From NCBI GenBank assembly GCA_031255425.1, contig JAIRSN010000198.1, forward strand, positions 1 to 11,980: a DNA stretch of 11,980 bases, written 5' to 3'. Origin of the DNA: Dysgonamonadaceae bacterium. GTDB lineage: Bacteria > Bacteroidota > Bacteroidia > Bacteroidales > Azobacteroidaceae. This document shows, piece after piece, positions 6,635-11,980 of the stretch. Position 1 is the first letter of the stretch; every line of letters starts with the position of its first letter. The notes beneath the pieces are model-generated. The model was given only the letters and a program-made list of their open reading frames with translations, was not told the origin of the DNA and did not search any database. Both the position numbers and the translations under genes were made by a program.

Positions 6635-6664
6635 CAAAGTTACAATATTTTTTCAACGCCTAAA
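6635..6664 (-). promoter_or_regulatory. Bacteroidota-type promoter of the biosynthetic operon
   Basis: The minus strand carries TAACTTTG (6642-6635), an exact match to the Bacteroidota -7 element TAnnTTTG. A weaker TTT (6664-6662) lies 19 nt upstream in place of TTG. Transcription would begin about 20 nt before the ATG at 6608. It is just downstream of the rpoD terminator, so the operon has its own transcription unit. Confidence 0.55.
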
Positions 6665-6686
6665 CTATTGATCGCAAAATAGAACT

Positions 6687-6720
6687 AAAAAGCTCCGGAG
6701 GAATCCCTCAGGAGCTTTTT
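6687..6720 (-). terminator. Terminator after rpoD (symmetrical hairpin)
   Basis: A 10-bp perfect stem (AAAAAGCTCC at 6687-6696 with GGAGCTTTTT at 6711-6720) and further pairing of GAGG with CCTC inside the loop. On the minus strand it is followed by a T-rich run and stands 43 nt after the rpoD stop. The A and T flanks make it usable in both directions. Confidence 0.85.
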
Positions 6721-6762
6721 CCCTTTTTCATTCGCAGGGGAGTTTTCTTTGAGCGGTTGTTT

Positions 6763-7623
6763 TTAACCTAAATAGCTCTTTAACAAATCGTTTTTGTTAC
6801 TTTGTTTCAATCTTCTGATTGCTTTTTCTTTAATTTGCCTCACACGTTCACGTGTCAATCCAAACTCATCACCAATTTCTTCCAGCGTCATTTCTTGGCG
6901 CCCGATACCGAAAAACATCTTGATAATGTCTCTTTCCCGTTCGCTTAAAGTGGATAAAGCCCTGTTGATTTCTTTCGAAAGGGATTCATTCATCAGCGAG
7001 CGGTCGGCGACCGGGGCGTCTTCGTTGACAAGCACGTCCAACAGGCTGTTGTCTTCGCCTTCTACAAAAGGAGCATCTACCGAAATGTGCCGTCCGGAGA
7101 CTTTCAGCGTGTCTGAAATCTTCTCTACCGGAATGTCCAATTCATTGGCAAGTTCTTCTGCCGAAGGACGTCGTTCATGTTCCTGTTCAAATTTTGAAAA
7201 GGCTTTGGTAATCTTGTTCAGAGAACCTACCTGATTCAACGGTAAACGAACAATTCTCGACTGTTCGGCCAAGGCTTGCAAAATAGATTGCCGGATCCAC
7301 CATACGGCATAGGAAATAAATTTGAATCCACGCGTTTCATCAAATTTCTCGGCGGCTTTGATCAAACCCAGGTTGCCTTCATTGATTAAATCCGGAAGGC
7401 TCAACCCTTGATTTTGATACTGTTTGGCTACCGATACAACGAACCGAAGATTAGCGCGCGTCAATTTTTCCAATGCAATACGGTCGCCTCTTTTGATGGC
7501 CTGCGCCAATTCGACTTCTTCTTCCACTGTGATAAGGTCTTCCCGTCCGATTTCTTGAAGATACTTATCCAGCGAAGCGCTTTCCCGATTGGTAATTGAC
7601 TTTGTAATTTTTAACTGTCTCAT
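6763..7623 (-). CDS. rpoD: Primary sigma factor RpoD (SigA), Bacteroidota type
   Basis: A 286-residue group 1 sigma-70, the housekeeping promoter-recognition subunit of RNA polymerase. Region 1.2 begins at about 17 ([11 protein letters not shown]). Region 2 spans about 52-122, with the [15 protein letters not shown] core, the [20 protein letters not shown] motif and the [14 protein letters not shown] promoter-melting segment. Region 3 is about 135-185. Region 4 is about 222-276, with the helix-turn-helix [20 protein letters not shown] that reads the -33 element. Region 1.1 and the long non-conserved insert of E. coli RpoD are absent, which is normal in Bacteroidota. It has its own promoter and terminator and lies downstream of htrA. 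Confidence 0.97.
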   Translation of the reverse strand: MRQLKITKSITNRESASLDKYLQEIGREDLITVEEEVELAQAIKRGDRIALEKLTRANLRFVVSVAKQYQNQGLSLPDLINEGNLGLIKAAEKFDETRGFKFISYAVWWIRQSILQALAEQSRIVRLPLNQVGSLNKITKAFSKFEQEHERRPSAEELANELDIPVEKISDTLKVSGRHISVDAPFVEGEDNSLLDVLVNEDAPVADRSLMNESLSKEINRALSTLSERERDIIKMFFGIGRQEMTLEEIGDEFGLTRERVRQIKEKAIRRLKQSNKNDLLKSYLG

Positions 7624-7655
7624 TCAATTTTTTTAACTATGAGAAAAATTAGCTG

Positions 7656-7685
7656 CAAAGTTAACTAATTTTTTTATAATTTCAA
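7656..7685 (-). promoter_or_regulatory. Bacteroidota consensus promoter of rpoD
   Basis: The minus strand reads TTG (7685-7683), exactly 19 nt, then TAACTTTG (7663-7656), a full match to TTG-N19-TAnnTTTG. It begins five bases after the htrA stop and lies 33 nt before the rpoD ATG. Since RpoD is the factor that reads this pattern, the gene is presumably transcribed by its own product. Confidence 0.75.
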
Positions 7686-7689
7686 TTAA

Positions 7690-9219
7690 TCAGCTATTCA
7701 AATCAATAGCGTAAAACCGTACCCTGTCGTTCGGATATAACCCTCTAATATATAAACCCCTTTCGTCCGGATCTTGTTTCAATATTGCCTCTACTATTTT
7801 CGTGAAAGTTTCCGGCGAATCGAGTTTTGTATCGTTGGCGGTAAGGATGATGAAGCCGTTTTTGATACCGGTTTCTTTCATTTTTCCATTGGTAATATCC
7901 GTTACTTCAATGCCGTAGTTGATGCCGACTCTTTTCTGGGTTTCGGGCGATAACTGTTTGAACGAAGCGCCCAAGATTTCGGCTACGGATCGGTTTTTAA
8001 CTATATCGGTTGTTCCCTGGTCGTTTTTCAATTCGACTTTGTATTTCTTTACTTCGTCGCCTCTTTGTACTTGAACTTCTACGACGTTTCCGGGACTGTA
8101 CCGGCTGATTTGTGCCCTCAGTTCCTGATAATTTTTTACTTTGACTCCATTGATCGCCGTGATTACATCCCCCGATTTCATTCCCGCTTTTTGTGCCGAA
8201 CTGTTGGATGAAAATTCGCTTACATACACGCCTTCATGGACTTTCAATTTGTTGTACGTATCGGGATCTTGTTCTTTCAAATAGGATAATTCCCTGATAT
8301 TCACTCCCAACAAAGCCCGTTGTACGATACCGTATTGTTTTATATCCGAAACCACTTTTTTGACGATGCTGATAGGTACTGCAAAGGAATACCCCACGAA
8401 ATTTCCCGTTTCCGAATAAATAGCGGTATTGATACCGACCAGTTCACCTCTGGTATTTACGAGGGCGCCGCCGCTATTTCCGGGATTTACAGCCGCATCC
8501 GTCTGGATAAAGGACTCTACCTTATCCTGCGGACGAACCCTGTAAGGATCGCCATAGGCAGGGAATACGCTCCCGCGACCTTTCGCGCTCACAATGCCTG
8601 CCGTGACGGTGGACGTCAGGTTGAAAGGATTTCCTACCGCCAGCACCCATTCGCCGATTCTCAATGCGTCCGAGTCGCCAAAGGGGATAACCGGAAAATC
8701 CTTTCCTTCAATTTTCAATAACGCGATGTCGGTCGATTCGTCGCCTCCGATCAGTTTCGCCGTGTATGTCTGGTCGTCGTTTGTAGTCAGTTCGATTTCG
8801 TCCGCACCTTCAATCACATGATTGTTCGTCACGATATATCCGTCCGTCGAAACAATAACACCCGAACCGAATCCGACACGGGGCCGCTTCTGCGCCTGCG
8901 GATTCTGGCCGCCAAAAAAGAATTCATACGGATCGACAAAAGGGTTGATAAATCCTCTGTTGTTTTCCCTTTGAGTAGGCTTAACCACCGATTTGATATG
9001 CACTACCGCATTCACACTCCGCTCGGCAGCCAACGTAAAGTCGGTGTTTTCAGCCGCTACCGCACTGTAACTGACAGGATAAAAACCGGTCTGACGAAAT
9101 TCACTCGAAACAGACACATTGTCATTTTTGTTTAAATAAGCATACGTTCCAACTGCAATTCCTGCACTTAAAAGGCTTACAAGCACGAATCCAAATAACA
9201 ATTTTCTATTCATTTTCAT
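7690..9219 (-). CDS. htrA: Periplasmic serine protease/chaperone HtrA (DegP/DegQ family)
   Basis: A 509-residue Do-like protease that degrades or refolds misfolded envelope proteins. The N-terminus is a signal anchor or signal peptide (hydrophobic about 7-28). The trypsin-like domain has the full triad: His134 in VTNNHVIEGADE, Asp164 in STDIALLKIE and Ser249 in NPGNSGGALVN. A Gln/Asn/Pro-rich loop (about 84-115) precedes the His, like the LA loop of DegP. PDZ1 covers about 300-395 (GVYVSEFSSNSSAQKAGMKSGDVI), and PDZ2 about 412-509 is more divergent. A second ATG at 9213 is equally possible as start. The htrA-rpoD order is familiar in Bacteroidales. No terminator separates the two genes, so some read-through into rpoD is likely. 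Confidence 0.95.
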   Translation of the reverse strand: MKMNRKLLFGFVLVSLLSAGIAVGTYAYLNKNDNVSVSSEFRQTGFYPVSYSAVAAENTDFTLAAERSVNAVVHIKSVVKPTQRENNRGFINPFVDPYEFFFGGQNPQAQKRPRVGFGSGVIVSTDGYIVTNNHVIEGADEIELTTNDDQTYTAKLIGGDESTDIALLKIEGKDFPVIPFGDSDALRIGEWVLAVGNPFNLTSTVTAGIVSAKGRGSVFPAYGDPYRVRPQDKVESFIQTDAAVNPGNSGGALVNTRGELVGINTAIYSETGNFVGYSFAVPISIVKKVVSDIKQYGIVQRALLGVNIRELSYLKEQDPDTYNKLKVHEGVYVSEFSSNSSAQKAGMKSGDVITAINGVKVKNYQELRAQISRYSPGNVVEVQVQRGDEVKKYKVELKNDQGTTDIVKNRSVAEILGASFKQLSPETQKRVGINYGIEVTDITNGKMKETGIKNGFIILTANDTKLDSPETFTKIVEAILKQDPDERGLYIRGLYPNDRVRFYAIDLNS

Positions 9220-9471
9220 ATTTTTTTTATGTTAGTTAAATAATTGTTCCAGCAATTCACTTTCACGATGTATATACAAATAACGTACTAAAAGGGATTT
9301 TTCATGTGTTAAATTTGACAAATTTAACCGTATATATATCAACTTAAATCATAATTAACAAAAACCCTTGAAAACAGGGCGAATACATTAAAATTTTAAG
9401 CAAATTCACGTTTTCATTCCTGCCGGTAAGAACTTGTGCTGTCACATTCTGGGTACGGATGAATTTTCTTT
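9220..9471. other. Intergenic region between htrA and tRNA-Pro
   Basis: AT-rich, no ORF and no RNA fold that I can support. On the minus strand TAAATTTG (9326-9319) fits the -7 element TAnnTTTG, with TTT rather than TTG 19 nt upstream. It is a possible htrA promoter that would give a leader of about 90 nt. Confidence 0.35.
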
Positions 9472-9501
9472 TTGCAAATTTAAAAAAATCAATTACCTTT
9501 G
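9472..9501 (+). promoter_or_regulatory. Bacteroidota consensus promoter of tRNA-Pro
   Basis: TTG (9472-9474), 19 nt, then TACCTTTG (9494-9501): a full match to TTG-N19-TAnnTTTG. It ends 16 nt before the tRNA 5' end. Confidence 0.8.
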
Positions 9502-9517
9502 CAATCCCAAAAAGTTT

Positions 9518-9592
9518 CGGGGTGTAGCTCAGCCCGGTTAGAGTACGCGTCTGGGGGGCGTGTGGTCGGACGTTCGAATCGTCTCACCCCGA
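9518..9592 (+). tRNA. tRNA-Pro (anticodon GGG)
   Basis: A complete cloverleaf of 75 nt. The acceptor stem is CGGGGTG/CACCCCG with discriminator A. The D-arm has GCTC/GAGT, and the anticodon stem is CGCGT/GCGTG with loop CTGGGGG (anticodon GGG). The T-arm carries GTTCGAATC. CCA is not encoded. An integrase gene begins about 140 nt downstream, so its 3' end is a candidate attachment site. I found no second copy of the tRNA 3' end within the window. Confidence 0.95.
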
Positions 9593-9600
9593 CTAACCGT

Positions 9601-9641
9601 AAAACCCGCCAAATCTGAAAGTTGCAGTTTTGGCGGGTTTT
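9601..9641 (+). terminator. Rho-independent terminator after tRNA-Pro
   Basis: A 13-bp perfect stem (9601-9613 with 9629-9641, core ACCCGCCA/TGGCGGGT) and a 15-nt loop, ending in a T-rich run. It begins 8 nt after the tRNA and insulates it from the integrase gene. Confidence 0.88.
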
Positions 9642-9687
9642 GATTTTAAATATTTCCTTTCATCTTATTTGCGATTTTCGCCGATTT

Positions 9688-9714
9688 TTGCCTATCCTTG
9701 TTGATATAATTTTG
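9688..9714 (+). promoter_or_regulatory. Possible integrase promoter
   Basis: TAATTTTG (9707-9714) matches the Bacteroidota -7 element. A TTG at 9688-9690 stands 16 nt upstream, shorter than the usual 19-21. It ends 20 nt before the integrase ATG, and AGGA just before that ATG could serve as a ribosome binding site. Confidence 0.4.
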
Positions 9715-9734
9715 CATTTTTTTTGCAGGAAAAT

Positions 9735-10884
9735 ATGTACGTCAAAATAATACTAGATATGCGGAGCAAGAACAATGCCGGCAGGCATCCGGTAAAATTA
9801 CGGTTTACTTCCGGAACAAAATCGGCATACGTTGCTATGTCGATGTTTGCGCTCCCCGAAGAATGGGACGAAGATACTTATTTTTCGCTGAAAAATAAAG
9901 AATCCCGGGAAAAATACAGACGGAACAATTCGATATTACTGAAAGAAATTGAACATGCCGAGGATCTGCTTTATGATTTAAACAAAAAAGGAATTAAAAA
10001 CATGCAGCCGGCTAAATTCAAAGAATTGTTCCTTGCCGGCGAAAAGCAAACTCCATCTTTTTTGCAATATTTTGCAACTTTCACTGGTACCCAATCCGGC
10101 AGAACCAAAGAAATCTATGAAAATACACTTCGCAAAATACAACGATATACTTCTGCTACTCTCTTTTTTGAAGATATTGACAGGACTTGGCTTCAGAACT
10201 TTGAAAAACATTTACAAGAAAAAGGAAATTCCGTTAATACCATCGCTATAGATTTCCGCAGTATCCGTGCTGTCTATAACAACGCCATTGATAATGATGT
10301 TGTCGGTTTGCAGTACTACCCATTCCGGAAGTTCAAAATCAAGAAAGAAGAAACCGAACACCGGGCGATCGGCGTCGATGGACTGCGGAAGGTATTCGCT
10401 TTCGAAGGAACCGAATCGGAAAACTGGGCGCGTGACGTCGCTAAGTTGATGTTTTTTTTGGTCGGAATCAACGCCGTCGATTTATTTTCATTAGATGATA
10501 TAGTCGCTGACCGGGTCGGCTACCGGCGAAGTAAAACTAAACGGCTTTACTCTATCCGGCTGGAACCGGAGATGCTTCCACTTCTGAAGCAATTCAAAGG
10601 CCAAAATCATTTTCTTATTTTCGAGGAACAGTTTTCAACGGTCGGTAATTTTTTGAAGAAATTGAATGGACAACTTGTCACAACCAAAAAGGGAGAAAAA
10701 GTAATTATCAAACGGGGACTTAATGCTATAGGCGAGAGTTTAAACATCCCTAACCTTACCTCTTACGTGATGCGCCATACATGAGCTACTTTAGCGGCAG
10801 AATTGGAGATTCCAAAGGAAACAATTTCCGCAGCATTAGGACACGGAAAGAAAACAGTAACCGATATTTATATTCAGTCATCGG
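9735..10884 (+). pseudogene. Tyrosine recombinase (Bacteroidota phage_int_SAM_5 integrase), nonsense-mutated and 3'-truncated
   Basis: The first 349 codons encode a normal-looking integrase. There is an N-terminal arm-type DNA-binding segment (1-100, with HPVKLRFTSG and MFALPEEWDED), a SAM-like core-binding domain (about 105-200) and a catalytic domain from about 205 with FFLVGINAVDLFSLDD and YRRSKTKRLYSIRLEPE. In the RHTWATLA motif, codon 350 (10782-10784) is TGA instead of TGG. The same frame continues as ATLAAELEIPKETISAALGH, then the nucleophile Tyr379 in TDIYIQ. Beyond about 10880 the frame is antisense to a LamG-like gene, so roughly the last 15-30 residues are missing. I take the ATG at 9735, preceded by AGGA, as start. 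The truncated product lacks the catalytic Tyr and should be inactive. Position beside tRNA-Pro suggests the remnant of an integrated element. Confidence 0.88.
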
Positions 10885-11208
10885 GTAATTTTCGACTGCT
10901 ATCCAGATTTCGGCGGAAATAGCTTGATTGCTCAAATTTTGGGAATCGAATTGTCCGGTGATACAGGTAGAATAACCGTCGAAACGCAATGCCTGCCCGA
11001 CAGCGCCCGCTACGTTTTCCCTAATAGGTCTTACATTTTCAACTGTAAACGATTTGTTTGCAACCGTTTCGGTAATTTTTGTACCGTCGGCAGTCAAATC
11101 CACAGGAAAATATGCCGTCAAAGTTTGGGAAAAACCAACCGACGGCAAAAGCAACAACAAGTATATTGCGGCAACCAGACATTTAATAGTTGAAATTATT
11201 CTTTTCAT
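10786..11208 (-). pseudogene. 3'-truncated gene for a secreted LamG/concanavalin-like domain protein
   Basis: The ATG at 11208 begins a signal peptide (MKRIISTIKCLVAAIYLLLLLPSVGFSQ). The start of a LamG-like jelly-roll domain follows, recognisable by VGQALRFDGYSTCITG and the strand AISAEIWIAVENYP; such domains often sit at the front of Bacteroidales glycoside hydrolases. After NYP (about 10882) the frame runs for some 30 codons as antisense of the integrase 3' end (TEYKYRLLFS and onward) and stops at 10786. Only about 109 residues are therefore native and the main body of the protein is lost. I chose 11208 over the longer start at 11277 because the signal peptide begins there. The family is inferred from a short stretch. 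Confidence 0.65.
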
Positions 11209-11371
11209 GAAATTAAATATAGAATATGAGGCAAAAGTATGGGGTTCGGTTCGTTCCGGCTGTAAAAAATGTTGCAAATGTGCGCAAAAATGTTACATCA
11301 ATGATGCTGCGCAAAACCGTGTTTTCAACTGGATTTAAGGTTCTTTATTGCTTCATTAAAAAAGTAAAAGA
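11209..11371 (-). promoter_or_regulatory. Upstream region of the LamG-like gene with a -7 element
   Basis: TACTTTTG on the minus strand (11239-11232) fits TAnnTTTG and stands 23 nt before the ATG at 11208. No TTG is found at the expected distance, so the promoter is weak or unusual. Nothing else is recognisable up to the repeat at 11372. Confidence 0.35.
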
Positions 11372-11563
11372 GGCTGCGCCGCCAACCCGCAGGGTTGAAT
11401 ACAAGTAACCCCGGGCGAAAGCCCGGGGCAGAGGAACCCCACTCATCCACACAACCCGGAACGGGTTGAATAATATACGCGGTGTGTAGGAGGGGCATGT
11501 TCTCCCCGGGTTTGCACCCGGGGTTACTCACATTCAACCCTCCGGGTTGGCGGCTGCGCCGCC
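11372..11563. repeat. Large imperfect palindrome of nested GC-rich hairpins (REP/BIME-like)
   Basis: Two inverted arms of about 80 nt surround a central hairpin. Left arm: GGCTGCGCCGCC (11372-11383); hairpin CAACCC/GGGTTG (11383-11397); a GTAACCCC run leading into an 8-bp stem CCCCGGGC/GCCCGGGG with a GAAA loop (11409-11428). Centre: CAACCCG-GAA-CGGGTTG (11452-11468), flanked by imperfectly complementary CCACAC and GTGTGT. Right arm, mirrored: stem CCCCGGGT/ACCCGGGG with loop TTGC (11504-11523), CAACCC/GGGTTG (11535-11549) and GGCGGC/GCCGCC (11549-11563). There is no credible ORF. The shape is that of a mobile interspersed palindromic repeat; such elements are typically mobilised by RayT-type transposases, none of which is here. 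Confidence 0.85.
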
Positions 11564-11980
11564 GGTTTCCACAATATTAAAACTAACGCTTTTCTTCCCC
11601 TTGTACGCACCCTTGCCGTGCATGATAAGCGCCGCCGTACCCGGCTGATGATTATCCTTATACGTAACCTCGTAATCTTCCGCAAAGACCAATTGTTCGC
11701 CTTCGAAGAAAACCTCCGGCATCACCGTGACCGGCACGCCCGCGAACACCTGATCCGGAATGGTCCGGATGACCGCTTTCTTGAGGTCGCGCTTGTCGGC
11801 GGCGAAAATCTTTTTGGTGTAGGCGCTCCATTGGATGGCGTCGACTAAGTGTCCTTCCTTGCCGAGGAGTTCGGTAAACTCCGGCATCAGCGAAGAAACG
11901 GTGCCGACAACCGTGGGATGCATTGCCAACAAATTATTTACATTGAGCAGGAATTGAAAATGCTCTTCGTTGCGTTCACG
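11534..11980 (-). CDS. Partial gene: DUF6261-like protein with C-terminal Ig-like repeat (5' end outside window)
   Basis: The frame is open to the right edge (RERNEEHFQFLLNVNNLLAM reads straight through the first internal ATG at 11932), so the start lies outside. The visible 148 residues have two parts. The first, about 70 residues, is helical, with NEEHFQFLLN and AYTKKIFAADKRD, and resembles the Bacteroidales DUF6261 family from memory. The second, about 60 residues (VIRTIPDQVFAGVPVTVMP to GAYKGKKSVSFNIV), has the DYEVTYKDNHQPGTA...GKGAYKG pattern of Ig-like repeats in surface proteins. The last residues (about GGAAANPEG) and the TGA stop lie inside the palindromic repeat, so the native C-terminus has probably been replaced or extended. 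Function unknown. Confidence 0.6.
   Translation of the reverse strand, partial: RERNEEHFQFLLNVNNLLAMHPTVVGTVSSLMPEFTELLGKEGHLVDAIQWSAYTKKIFAADKRDLKKAVIRTIPDQVFAGVPVTVMPEVFFEGEQLVFAEDYEVTYKDNHQPGTAALIMHGKGAYKGKKSVSFNIVETGGAAANPEG

Noticed and set aside
10782..10784. TGA in the integrase as recoded Trp or programmed read-through
   Set aside because: TGA serves as the ordinary stop of several neighbouring intact genes and the integrase is also truncated downstream, so a plain nonsense mutation is the simpler reading.
11325..11537. 70-residue minus-strand ORF (start MNVSNPGCKPGE) across the palindrome
   Set aside because: It is made entirely of repeat hairpins and has no domain features; a typical spurious product of such repeats.
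11372..11563. The repeat as a CRISPR array
   Set aside because: The repeated units are inverted rather than direct, there is no regular spacer length and no cas gene is nearby.

Overview
The window looks like chromosome of a Bacteroidota bacterium, most likely of the order Bacteroidales. Three things point there. The primary sigma factor is the short 286-residue type without region 1.1. Several promoters fit the Bacteroidota pattern TTG-N19/20-TAnnTTTG rather than the E. coli -35/-10 pattern. The integrase is of the Bacteroidota phage_int_SAM_5 kind, and the right-hand genes resemble Bacteroidales surface and accessory proteins. Nearly every gene is on the minus strand.

Left part (194-6642): a ten-gene operon reads right to left from a promoter near 6640 to a tRNA-Lys gene at 266. 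In transcription order it encodes a half-length ketosynthase-like protein, a small outer-membrane barrel protein, an acyl carrier protein, a complete FabF-like ketosynthase, a degenerate ketosynthase resembling a chain-length factor, a four-helix SMR/EamA-type membrane protein, a LolA-like periplasmic carrier, a lipoprotein (possibly LolB-like), a hot-dog dehydratase-like protein and a polyprenol-phosphate-type GT2 glycosyltransferase. Genes overlap or lie 1-26 nt apart. The set matches part of an aryl-polyene/flexirubin-type pathway: ACP-bound polyene synthesis, then lipid handling across the periplasm. The ketoreductase, starter-unit ammonia lyase and ligase, acyltransferase and MMPL exporter usual in such clusters are not in the window. 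The GT2 and SMR genes suggest sugar decoration with an ArnC/ArnE/ArnF-like logic.

Middle part (6687-9326): a hairpin terminator separates the operon from rpoD, which has a near-perfect promoter just after the stop codon of the upstream htrA/degQ protease gene. These two are ordinary housekeeping genes.

Right part (9472-11980): a tRNA-Pro(GGG) gene with its own promoter and terminator is followed by a tyrosine recombinase gene on the plus strand, the layout of an element integrated beside a tRNA gene. The integrase is broken: a TGA replaces the expected Trp codon in the RHTWAT motif, and the C-terminus is cut off at a junction near 10880. There it meets, tail to tail, a minus-strand gene for a secreted LamG-like protein that is also cut at its 3' end. 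Beyond that lies a large imperfect palindrome of nested GC-rich hairpins (about 11372-11563), resembling a REP/BIME-type interspersed repeat. It supplies the last codons and stop of the rightmost partial gene, which resembles DUF6261 proteins with a C-terminal Ig-like repeat. This end of the window looks like a decayed, rearranged accessory region.
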